Shown in pieces: positions 49,996 through 58,255 of a DNA stretch of 64,000 bases. Location of the stretch: NCBI RefSeq assembly GCF_002284575.1, contig NZ_NPKJ01000066.1:27513-91512 (forward strand), given 5' to 3'. The position numbers and the translations under genes were made by a program. The notes beneath the pieces were generated by a model. It was not told the DNA's origin, made no database searches, and was given only the letters and a program-made list of their open reading frames with translations. The DNA is from Mesorhizobium temperatum. GTDB lineage: Bacteria > Pseudomonadota > Alphaproteobacteria > Rhizobiales > Rhizobiaceae. Each line of letters starts with the position of its first letter. Position 1 is the first letter of the stretch.

Positions 49996-50664
49996 ATGTT
50001 GAACAAGCTGACTTGGCCGACCGTTGCCTGGCCGATCCTCGCCGCGCCGATGTTTGCCGTTACCGTCGGCATCAGCCTGACCGCCTGCAAGATCCTGCCG
50101 ACCGGAGAAAACGACGGCAAAGCGCCGGCCTTCAATGCGGACAAGATGGTCGGGGATATCTGGGCTGCCAAGGTGGTGCCCTATCTCCAGCAGAAGGCCG
50201 GACCGTTTCCCGAGGTTCATGCCCTGGCGAAAGCCGATCCAGCGGCTGCCGGCGCCAAGTACGGCAATCCGAAGAAGCAGGCGAACTCGCCATGGACCTT
50301 TGCGGTTCGCCTCGAAGGCAAGGTGGTCACGACGAATACACAGTCACGCGCGGCGACCATGGACGTCGATGCCGACGGCGACGGCAAGGCGGATGCGCGG
50401 GTGCAGATCGGACCGGCGATGCGTGGCACCGCGCTGCGCGACAGTCTCGACTTCATCCAGTTCAACGATTTCACCAACCAGATCGACTTCGCCCAGTTCG
50501 GCAAGGCGTTCAACATCTATGCCGACAGGACAGTGCTTTCCAAGCTGCCGCGCGAAGCGCTGGAGGGCCGGAGCGTTAGGGTTGTCGGCGCCTATGCCAT
50601 GGGCAGCGGCCAGGACCTGCCGCTGGTGACGCCGGCGGAGGCAGAGATCGGGCCGAAGCCATGA
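49996..50664 (+). CDS. DUF2291 family lipoprotein of a sugar ABC operon
   Basis: A 222-residue protein with a lipoprotein signal (MLNKLTWPTVAWPILAAPMF, lipobox near SLTAC, Cys about 31). A DUF2291-type domain follows: KMVGDIWAAKVVPYLQQKAG, KKQANSPWTFAVRLEGKVV and FIQFNDFTNQIDFAQFGKAFN. These proteins are found in some ribose-type ABC operons and have no settled function. Here it lies between the binding protein and the ATPase, whose ATG overlaps its stop, so it is an integral part of the operon and probably works at the membrane with the importer. The ribosome site before 49996 is weak. Confidence 0.75.
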   Translation: MLNKLTWPTVAWPILAAPMFAVTVGISLTACKILPTGENDGKAPAFNADKMVGDIWAAKVVPYLQQKAGPFPEVHALAKADPAAAGAKYGNPKKQANSPWTFAVRLEGKVVTTNTQSRAATMDVDADGDGKADARVQIGPAMRGTALRDSLDFIQFNDFTNQIDFAQFGKAFNIYADRTVLSKLPREALEGRSVRVVGAYAMGSGQDLPLVTPAEAEIGPKP

Positions 50665-52217
50665 ATGCCGCCATCGATCACGATGTGATCCTGAAACTGG
50701 TAGACGTCTCGAAGGTTTACTCGGGCACCGTCGCGGTCAAGCGCGCGAATTTCGAGGTGCGCAAGGGCGCGGTCAACGTGCTGGTTGGCGAGAACGGTGC
50801 CGGCAAATCGACGCTGATGAAGATCATCGCCGGCGTCGAACAGCCGACGCTCGGCCGTATTCTCCTGGAGGGCGAGGAGGTTTCCTTCTCATCGTCGGGG
50901 GAGGCGGTGAGCCGCGGCATCGGCATGGTGTTTCAGGAGCTGAACCTGTTCGGCAATCTGACCGTCGCCGAAAACATTTTCGCCACGCGCGAAATCACCA
51001 ACCGGTTCCGCAAGATCGACAGCCGAGAACAGGAGCGCCGTGCGGCGGAATTCCTCGAGCGGCTGGAAGCCGGCATCCGGCCCGACATGCTGGTCGAGGA
51101 CCTGCGCATCGGCCAGCAGCAACTGGTCGAGATCGCCAAGGCGGTTTCGCTCGATGCGCGCATCCTGATCATGGACGAACCGACCTCGGCGTTGAGTGCA
51201 GCGGAAGTCGAGATCCTGTTCAAGGTGATTGCCGACCTCAAGGCGAGCGGCGTGGCGATCGTCTACATCTCGCACCGGCTCGAGGAGCTGATCCGTATCG
51301 GCGACTACATCACCGTGCTGCGCGATGGGCGGATCACCGGCCAGGAGAAGATGAAAAACGTCGACACGCAATGGATCGTGCGGCAGATGATCGGCTCGGA
51401 CGCCAAGGATTTTGCCAAGGCCGACGGCCATGTTCCGGGCGAAGAGATATTCCGCGCCGAGGACATCTGCCTGCCGCGTGTGACCGGCGGGCTTGCGGTC
51501 GATCACGTCTCGCTGTCGCTGCGCACCGGCGAGATCCTCGGCATATACGGCCTGATGGGCGCCGGGCGCAGCGAGCTGTTCGACTGCATCATGGGACGCC
51601 ATGGCCATGCCACCGGAACGATCTTCATCGCCGGCAAGAAGGTCAGAGAACGCGACACGACGCGACGCATCCGGCGCGGGCTGGCGCTGATCCCCGAGGA
51701 CCGCCAGCGCGAAGGTCTGGTGTCGATCCTCTCCGTCGCCAGCAATCTGACGCTGGCCAGCCTGTCGCGGTTTGTCCGTCTGTTCCATATCAGCGGTGCC
51801 AAGGAAAACCAGGCCGTGGCGCAGATGGTGCGGGAACTGGCGATCAAGGTCGCAGACCCGGCACAGGAGGTCTCGTCGCTGTCGGGCGGCAACCAGCAGA
51901 AGGTGGTCATCGGCAAGGCGCTGCTCACCGGACCGAAGGTGCTGCTGATGGACGAACCAAGCCGCGGCATCGATGTCGGCGCCAAGGCCGACGTCTTCCG
52001 CACCATGCGCAAACTGTCCCGGGACGGACTGGGCATACTGTTCGCCACCTCCGATCTCGACGAGGTGATGGCGCTGTCCGATCGGATCGCGGTGATGAGC
52101 AATGGAAAACTGACCGGCATGTTCGATCGCGCCGAGGCGACGGAGGCGGCACTCGTCGCCGCATCGGCGCTTGGCCACGGACCGGTCCCGCACACGGAGA
52201 GCCACGCCCATGACTGA
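50661..52217 (+). CDS. Sugar ABC transporter ATP-binding protein (tandem domains)
   Basis: A 518-residue protein with two ATPase domains. The first is complete, with VGENGAGKSTLMK, the LRIGQQQLVEIAKA signature and ILIMDEPTSALSAAE. The second has GLMGAGRSELF, SSLSGGNQQKVVIGKALL and VLLMDEPSRGIDVGAK. It powers import together with the permease encoded next. The start overlaps the DUF2291 stop as ATGA, and its end overlaps the permease start. Confidence 0.87.
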   Translation: MNAAIDHDVILKLVDVSKVYSGTVAVKRANFEVRKGAVNVLVGENGAGKSTLMKIIAGVEQPTLGRILLEGEEVSFSSSGEAVSRGIGMVFQELNLFGNLTVAENIFATREITNRFRKIDSREQERRAAEFLERLEAGIRPDMLVEDLRIGQQQLVEIAKAVSLDARILIMDEPTSALSAAEVEILFKVIADLKASGVAIVYISHRLEELIRIGDYITVLRDGRITGQEKMKNVDTQWIVRQMIGSDAKDFAKADGHVPGEEIFRAEDICLPRVTGGLAVDHVSLSLRTGEILGIYGLMGAGRSELFDCIMGRHGHATGTIFIAGKKVRERDTTRRIRRGLALIPEDRQREGLVSILSVASNLTLASLSRFVRLFHISGAKENQAVAQMVRELAIKVADPAQEVSSLSGGNQQKVVIGKALLTGPKVLLMDEPSRGIDVGAKADVFRTMRKLSRDGLGILFATSDLDEVMALSDRIAVMSNGKLTGMFDRAEATEAALVAASALGHGPVPHTESHAHD

Positions 52218-53274
52218 CATCCCGGCCAAGGCTTCTGTTGCCTCCGCCTCGAACGGCTCCGTGCTGCTGACGCTGATGAAGGCGAGGACGTTCATCGCGC
52301 TGATCGCCGTCCTGATCTTCTTCTCGATCGCGGCACCCAATTTCCTGTCGGCCGCCAATCTGATCCTGATGTCGAAGCACGTGGCGCTGAACGCCTTCCT
52401 GGCCATGGGCATGACCTTCGTCATCATCACCGGAGGCATCGACCTGTCGGTTGGTTCGATCGTCGGCCTGTGCGGCATGGTCGCCGGCTATCTCGTGCTC
52501 AACGGCATCGACCTGCAGGTCGGCTACACGATCTATTTCAACGTCTTCGAGATCGCACTGATCACACTTGCGGTCGGCATACTGATCGGCGCCGTCAATG
52601 GATTGTTGATCACCAGGCTGAATGTCGCGCCGTTCATCGCCACGCTCGGCGTGCTTTACGTCGCGCGCGGCCTGGCGCTCCTCTCGTCCGATGGCCGCAC
52701 CTTCCCGAACCTCGTCGGCAAGCCCGATCTGGGCACGACAGGATTCGGCTTTCTCGGCGCCGGCCGGCTGCTCGGCCTGCCGGTCTCGATATGGATTCTT
52801 GTCGTCGTAGCACTTGGGGCGGCTTATCTGGCCAAATACACCCCGCTCGGCCGCCACATCTTCGCCGTCGGCGGCAACGAACGGGCGGCGCGGATTTCGG
52901 GCGTCAGGGTCAATATGGTGAAGATGTTCGTCTACATGTTCTCCGGTTTCTGCGCGGCAATCGTCGGCCTGATCATCTCGTCCGAGCTGATGGCCTCGCA
53001 TCCGGCGACCGGCGAAAGCTTCGAGCTCAACGCCATCGCCGCGGCGGTGCTCGGCGGCACCTCGATGTCGGGTGGCCGCGGCACGATCGGCGGCACCATC
53101 GTCGGCGCCTTCGTCATCGGCATTCTCTCGGACGGGCTGGTGATGATGGGCGTAAGCTCGTTCTGGCAGATGGTGATCAAGGGCCTAGTCATCATCGTCG
53201 CCGTCGTCGTCGACCAGGCGCAGCGCCGGCTGCAGAGCCGCGTGACGCTGATGCAGATGGCAAAGGCAGGCTGA
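52210..53274 (+). CDS. Sugar ABC transporter permease
   Basis: A 354-residue ribose-type permease with about ten spans, GGIDLSVGSIVGLCGMVAGY and GGTSMSGGRGTIGGTIVGAFVIG as family signatures. The ATG at 52210 overlaps the ATPase stop, with GGAGAG upstream. Its own stop overlaps the ATG of the apiose-dehydrogenase-like gene, so transport and the first oxidation step are translationally linked. Confidence 0.87.
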   Translation: MTDIPAKASVASASNGSVLLTLMKARTFIALIAVLIFFSIAAPNFLSAANLILMSKHVALNAFLAMGMTFVIITGGIDLSVGSIVGLCGMVAGYLVLNGIDLQVGYTIYFNVFEIALITLAVGILIGAVNGLLITRLNVAPFIATLGVLYVARGLALLSSDGRTFPNLVGKPDLGTTGFGFLGAGRLLGLPVSIWILVVVALGAAYLAKYTPLGRHIFAVGGNERAARISGVRVNMVKMFVYMFSGFCAAIVGLIISSELMASHPATGESFELNAIAAAVLGGTSMSGGRGTIGGTIVGAFVIGILSDGLVMMGVSSFWQMVIKGLVIIVAVVVDQAQRRLQSRVTLMQMAKAG

Positions 53275-54311
53275 TGGTGGCGGAACTGCGTGGAGCGCTG
53301 ATCGGCTGCGGCTTCTTTGCCGTCAACCAGATGCACGCCTGGCGCGACATCGCCGATGTCTCGATCGTCGCCGTCTGCGACCGTGACCCGGAACGGCTCA
53401 CGGTTGTCGGCGACCAGTTTGGTATCGCGCGACGCTACACCGACGCGGCAGCACTTTTCGCCGGCGAAAGCCTGGATTTCGTCGATATCGCCACCACCGC
53501 GCCGAGCCATCGTTCGCTCGTCGAGATGGCAGCACGGCACGGCGTTCCGGCGATCTGCCAAAAACCATTCGCGCCGTCGCTTGCCGACGCCAAGGCCATG
53601 GTGAAGGCATGCACTGACGCCGGCGTGCCGTTGATGGTGCATGAAAATTTTCGCTGGCAGTCGCCGATCCAGGCGGTGCGTGCCGTGCTCGACAGCGGCG
53701 ACATCGGCACGCCCTTCTTCGGCCGGATCTCGTTCCGCTCGGCCTATGACGTGTTTTCCGGCCAGCCCTATCTGGCGACGGGAAAGCGCTTCATCATCGA
53801 GGACCTCGGCATCCATAGTCTCGACATTGCCCGCTTCCTGCTGGGCGACGTTTCGACGATCACGACACGAACCGCTCGCATTAATCCTGAGATTGCCGGC
53901 GAGGACGTCGCTACCATGCTGATGGACCACAAGAGCGGCGCAACGTCCGTGGTCGATTGCAGCTATGCGACGAAACTCGCCACTGAGCCGTTTCCGCAGA
54001 CACTGGTCGAGATCGACGGCAGCGATGGCACGATCCGGCTTGAGCAGAATTACCGGCTCACCGTCACCGGCAGGAACGGAACAGCGGTCAGCGACGTCTC
54101 GCCGCCGCTGCTGCCCTGGGCATCGCGCCCATGGCACAACATCCAGGAAAGCGTCGTCGCCATTCAAAAGCACTGGGTCGATTGCCTGGCGAACGGAACC
54201 GAGCCGGCAACCTCCGGCGCGGACAATCTCAGGACTTTGGCGCTGGTCGAAGCCGCCTATGCCGGTGCTGCGAGCCGGGAGCCGGTGCAGCTCGACGCCT
54301 TGCTGAGATGA
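53274..54311 (+). CDS. apsD: Gfo/Idh/MocA family dehydrogenase, D-apiose dehydrogenase-like
   Basis: A 345-residue NAD(P)-dependent oxidoreductase. The Rossmann loop ALIGCGFFAVNQMHAWRDI lies at about residues 8-26. The Gfo/Idh catalytic lysine motif appears as CQKPFAPS near 97-104. The C-terminal domain has FIIEDLGIHSLDIARFLLGD. The close resemblance to the apiose dehydrogenase N-terminus and the ATGA overlap with the lactonase-like gene support oxidation of D-apiose to D-apionolactone. The frame is open far upstream inside the permease gene; the ATG at 53274, overlapping the permease stop, is the sensible start. Confidence 0.72.
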   Translation: MVAELRGALIGCGFFAVNQMHAWRDIADVSIVAVCDRDPERLTVVGDQFGIARRYTDAAALFAGESLDFVDIATTAPSHRSLVEMAARHGVPAICQKPFAPSLADAKAMVKACTDAGVPLMVHENFRWQSPIQAVRAVLDSGDIGTPFFGRISFRSAYDVFSGQPYLATGKRFIIEDLGIHSLDIARFLLGDVSTITTRTARINPEIAGEDVATMLMDHKSGATSVVDCSYATKLATEPFPQTLVEIDGSDGTIRLEQNYRLTVTGRNGTAVSDVSPPLLPWASRPWHNIQESVVAIQKHWVDCLANGTEPATSGADNLRTLALVEAAYAGAASREPVQLDALLR

Positions 54312-56147
54312 CCGCCGACGCCTTCCTCCTCTACGGCACGCATGCGGTCGAGGCCGAGCCGGTCAGGCTGCGCGCCGGCACGCTCACCGCCGACTTCGTC
54401 AACGGCAATCTGCGCACCATCCGCCATGGCGGCATCGAAGTACTGCGCGCCATCGCCTATATCGTCCGGGATCGCGACTGGGGCACCTATGAGCCGGCGC
54501 TGACGGACCTGGCTATCGACCAGGGCGCCGATACTTTCTCCGTCAGCTATTCGGCAAGTTGTGTCGGACCGGAGGGAAGCCGGCTCGACTTTCGCGCGAT
54601 GATTGAGGGTTCCGCCGACGGCCAGCTCGTTTTCGACGTGAGCGCCGTCCCCGAAAGCGATTTCGAGACCAATCGCTGCGGCTTCTGCATCCTGCATCCG
54701 ATCGCCGGCCTGGCCGGCAGCCCGGTCACGGTCGAGCACACCGACGGCAGCGTAGTGGAAACAAAGCTTCCGCTGCTGATCGACCCCTGGCAGCCTTTCA
54801 AGGATCTGCAGGCGATCGCCCATGAGGTTCGGCCCGGCGTCACCGCCGAATGCCGGATGGAAGGCGACGCGTTCGAGATGGAGGACCAGCGCAACTGGTC
54901 GGATGCGTCCTACAAGACCAATGTCCGGCCGCTCGCGCTGCCATGGCCCTATGTGCTGCCTGCCGGCGGGACTGTGCGCCAGACGATCAGTCTGCGTGTG
55001 ACCGGCGCCGTGAAGGCGCCGGCTGCCGCAGCAACCGCCGAACCAATCCGCGTTGAACTCGGCGAAGCCGGACCGCTGCTGCCGGATATCGCCGTCATCA
55101 TCTACCCGGATGAGGTCGAGACGGCGCTGGCGAACCTGCCGGCACTGTCCGCGCTTGGCCCGCAACAGCTGATGTTCCACTACGATCCGACGCGTGGCCA
55201 CCGCCTCGACGCCTTGCAGTCCTATGCCCGGCTCGCCGCCGCCTACCCGGCCGTGACGACGCTTGAATGCGTCGTTTCCTGCGTTGGCGATCTCGATGCC
55301 GAGCTTTCAGGTGTCGCTGACATGGTGCGACAGGTCGGGCTGAGGCTCTCGGCCATCGCCGTTTCGCCTTCGGTCGACCGACAGTCGACGCCGCCGGGCA
55401 GCGCGTGGCCCGAATGTCCGCCGCTCGAAGACGTTTATGCCGCGGCGCGGCGCGCCTTTCCTGATATCCGCCTCGGCGGCGGCATGTTCAGCTATTTCAC
55501 CGAACTCAACCGCAAGCGTGTTCCCCGCCGACCTGCTCGATTTCGTCACCCACTGCACCTGTCCGATCGTGCACGCCGCCGACGATCTCAGCGTCATGCA
55601 ATCGCTGGAGGCGCTGCCTTTCATCACCGCCTCGGCGCGGGCGATCTTCGGGCCAAAACCCTACCGGATCGGCCCGTCGACCATCGCCATGCGGCAGAAC
55701 CCCTATGGCGGTGCGACCAAGGCCAATCCGCACCGTCAGCGCATCGCCATGGCCGACCGGGATCCTCGCCATGCCGGCCTGTTCGCGGCTGCATGGACGA
55801 TCGGCTACGCCGCGCGAGTCGCGCCGGCCGGGCTGGAGATGCTCACGCTGTCCAACTTCACTGGACCGTTCGGCGTGCTGGCGACATCCGGGGAACCCGT
55901 CGGCGAAGGTGAACTCCGGCCGATCTTCCAGGCCGTACGAGGGCTTTGCGAACTGGCCGACTTCAGGCACGTGACGGCGGCGACGAGCGATGAGACGCGG
56001 GTGCTCACGCTGGCCGCCCGTTCTCCCACGGGCAAGACCGTCATGTGGCTAGCGAACCTGACAGCGAGCGACGTGTCAGTTGATATTTCCGGCTTCGAAC
56101 GACGCCACCTTGTGATGACGCCTCACGCGATCACCCGGATCGGGTGA
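54308..56147 (+). pseudogene. apnL: D-apionolactonase-like gene with an internal frameshift
   Basis: The first ~402 codons (MTADAFLLYGTHAVEAEPV onward) and the last ~211 codons (FPADLLDFVTHCTCPIVHA onward to the stop at 56147) read as one continuous family protein, but in frames one base apart. The switch lies near 55516-55520, in GCGTGTTCCCCGCC after FSYFTELNRKR. Without the shift the product would be about 613 residues, as expected for apionolactonases that open D-apionolactone to D-apionate. As sequenced, the first frame stops only at 55912, after about 130 unrelated residues. The start overlaps the dehydrogenase stop as ATGA. Either the gene is broken or the base calls are wrong there. 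Confidence 0.7.
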
Positions 56148-56149
56148 AA

Positions 56150-56863
56150 TCAGTTGCCGGAATTCATCACGTAGAGCGCGCGCGAGCGTTCGAGGTGCTT
56201 GATCATCGCCTTCTCGGCGCCGTCCGCATCCTTCAGCTCGATGCGCCCGATGATCTCTTCATGCTCGGTGAGCGTGAACTTTTCCTTGCCGGTCCAGATC
56301 AGCATTTCGGTGTGATATTCCTTCAGCCAGCCAAGCATTGCTTCGCTGACCGCAACATAGATCGGGTTGCCGGATATCGCCGCGATCTGCGTATGAAACT
56401 TCATGTCGGCGGATATGAAGGCCTCGGAATCGCCGCGAAAGCTCCGCTGTTCGGCAACGGTTGCCCGCAACCGCTGCACGTCCTCGGCGGTGGCTTTTTC
56501 TGCGGCTTCCCTGACCATGCCGCGCTCGAAGAAAATGCGCGCGTTCTTGAGATGCTCCAGCGTGTCCTTCGATGACGACAAGATGATCTTGGCCGCGCCG
56601 TCGACCTGTTTGATGATCGACTTGGCGGTCAGCTGCAGCACTTTCGCCCGCTCGCCATGCGAGATCGCGACGAGACCCATATTGCTCAACGCCTGCATCG
56701 CTTCGCGGATCGCCGGCCTGCCGACCTCAAAGCGCTCCATCAGCTCGCGCTCCGACGGCATATCGTCCCCCGGCTGCAATTCGCCGCTGGTGATCAAGCG
56801 CTTCAGTCTCAAAAATACTTCGTCGGAAAGCTTGCGCCGGACGATCGGCTCCGAACGGTTCAT
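56150..56863 (-). CDS. GntR family regulator, FadR/NanR-like
   Basis: A 237-residue protein with an N-terminal winged helix (RRKLSDEVFLRLKRLITSGELQPG, then GRPAIREAMQALSNMGLV) and an all-helical FCD ligand domain (FERGMVREAAEKATAED, DMKFHTQIAAISGNPIYV, EHEEIIGRIELKDADGAEKAMIKHL) with histidines placed to bind a metal. It lies between the lactonase-like gene and the divergent RuBisCO-like gene. NanR proteins bind TGGTATA-type repeats, and the complement of the ATTATACCAG motif shared by three promoters of this locus fits that, so it is the probable local repressor. The inducer would be a pathway intermediate. Confidence 0.83.
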   Translation of the reverse strand: MNRSEPIVRRKLSDEVFLRLKRLITSGELQPGDDMPSERELMERFEVGRPAIREAMQALSNMGLVAISHGERAKVLQLTAKSIIKQVDGAAKIILSSSKDTLEHLKNARIFFERGMVREAAEKATAEDVQRLRATVAEQRSFRGDSEAFISADMKFHTQIAAISGNPIYVAVSEAMLGWLKEYHTEMLIWTGKEKFTLTEHEEIIGRIELKDADGAEKAMIKHLERSRALYVMNSGN

Positions 56864-56959
56864 CGTCGCGAATCACTCCCTTGACCAGTGTCTGTTTAGC
56901 ATTGCCATCACGAATCCCAGAATGCCTGCCCGAGAGGATATCGCTTGCAATACTCATGT

Positions 56960-56973
56960 ACTCATTATACCAG
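56960..56973 (+). promoter_or_regulatory. ACTCATTATACCAG motif between the GntR and RuBisCO-like genes
   Basis: Identical over 14 bases to 48726-48739. It lies 32-45 bp before the RuBisCO-like start and about 100 bp from the divergent regulator start, so it could control both. Confidence 0.55.
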
Positions 56974-57004
56974 ATTTCGAAGATCAGGGAACTTTTTTCG
57001 AGCT

Positions 57005-58255
57005 ATGATCACACTCACCTATCGCATCGAGACATCGTCGAGCATCGAGGCGCTGGCGGCCAAGATCGCAAGCGACCAGTCGACCGGAACCTTCGTCGCA
57101 CTGGCCGGCGAGACCGAAGAGCTCAAGGCGCGGGTGGCGGCGCGCGTCCTGGCGATTAGGCATCTGCCGGAAGCCGATCGCCCGTCCCTTCCCGAAGCCG
57201 GCGACGGGCCGTTCAATCGCGCGGACGTCGACATCACGTTTCCGCTCGATGCCATCGGCACCGATCTTTCGGCGCTGATGACCATCGCCATCGGCGGCGC
57301 CTTTTCGATCAAAGGCCTGTCCGGCATTCGCGTCGTCGACATGAACCTGCCGGAGGAATACCGGAGAGCGCATCCAGGTCCGCAGTTCGGCGTCGCAGGC
57401 AGCCGCCGGCTGACCGGCGTGGAGGACCGCCCGATCATTGGGACGATCGTCAAGCCGGCACTGGGGCTGCGGCCGCACGAGACGGCCGAAATGGTCGGTG
57501 AGTTGATCGCCGCCGGCGTCGATTTCATCAAGGACGACGAGAAGCTGATGAGCCCGGCCTATTCGCCGCTGTCGGAACGGGTGAAAGCGATCATGCCGCT
57601 CGTCCTCGACCATGAGCAGAAGACCGGCAAAAAGGTGATGTATGCCTTTGGCATCTCGCATGCCGATCCGGACGAGATGATGCGCAACCATGATCTGGTG
57701 GCGAAGGCCGGCGGCAATTGCGCCGTGGTCAACATCAATTCCGTCGGCTTCGGCGGCATGGCCTTCCTCAGAAAGCGCTCCAGCCTGGTGCTGCATGCCC
57801 ACCGCAACGGCTGGGACATTCTCACCCGTCACCCCGGCCTCGGCATGGATTTCAAGGTCTGGCAGCAGTTCTGGCGGCTGCTCGGTGTCGATCAGTTCCA
57901 GATCAACGGCATCGCCTCGAAATACTGGGAGCCGGACTGGTCCTTCATCAGTTCCTTCGAGGCGGTGACCACGCCGATCTTTTCGCCTGATGATTGCGCG
58001 CTGCCGGTCGTCGGCTCCGGTCAGTGGGGTGGACAAGCCCCCGAAACCTACCGGCGAACCGGCCGAACGGTCGATCTTCTCTATCTCTGCGGCGGCGGCA
58101 TCGTCAGCCACCCTGACGGACCGGGTGCCGGCGTGCGCGCAGTGCAGCAAGCCTGGCAGGCGGCCGTCGATGGCATACCATTGGCGGACTTCGCCCTGAG
58201 CCACCCCGAACTGGCGCGGTCGATCGAAAAATTCGGCGATGGCAAAGCGTCCTGA
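57005..58255 (+). CDS. RuBisCO-like protein of the D-apionate pathway
   Basis: A 416-residue form IV RuBisCO homologue. It has GTIVKPALGL with the active-site lysine, the carbamylation-type lysine with acidic neighbours in DFIKDDEKLM, LHAHRNGWDIL and LCGGGIVSHPDGPG in the phosphate-binding region. Several catalytic positions are RuBisCO-like, but it cannot be a CO2-fixing enzyme on context. Homologues beside DUF1537 kinases act on 3-oxo-isoapionate 4-phosphate. Some decarboxylate it (OiaX) and others are transcarboxylase/hydrolases giving 3-phosphoglycerate and glycolate (OiaT). No erythrulose-phosphate isomerase genes are in the window, which slightly favours the second. The ATG at 57005 has only a weak ribosome site. 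Confidence 0.78.
   Translation: MITLTYRIETSSSIEALAAKIASDQSTGTFVALAGETEELKARVAARVLAIRHLPEADRPSLPEAGDGPFNRADVDITFPLDAIGTDLSALMTIAIGGAFSIKGLSGIRVVDMNLPEEYRRAHPGPQFGVAGSRRLTGVEDRPIIGTIVKPALGLRPHETAEMVGELIAAGVDFIKDDEKLMSPAYSPLSERVKAIMPLVLDHEQKTGKKVMYAFGISHADPDEMMRNHDLVAKAGGNCAVVNINSVGFGGMAFLRKRSSLVLHAHRNGWDILTRHPGLGMDFKVWQQFWRLLGVDQFQINGIASKYWEPDWSFISSFEAVTTPIFSPDDCALPVVGSGQWGGQAPETYRRTGRTVDLLYLCGGGIVSHPDGPGAGVRAVQQAWQAAVDGIPLADFALSHPELARSIEKFGDGKAS

Noticed and set aside
50889..52478. A 529-codon minus-strand frame opposite the ABC ATPase
   Set aside because: Shadow of an ATPase with all motifs intact.
57005..58255. Genuine CO2-fixing RuBisCO large subunit
   Set aside because: No small subunit, phosphoribulokinase or other Calvin-cycle gene; its partner is a DUF1537 kinase in a sugar-acid locus.
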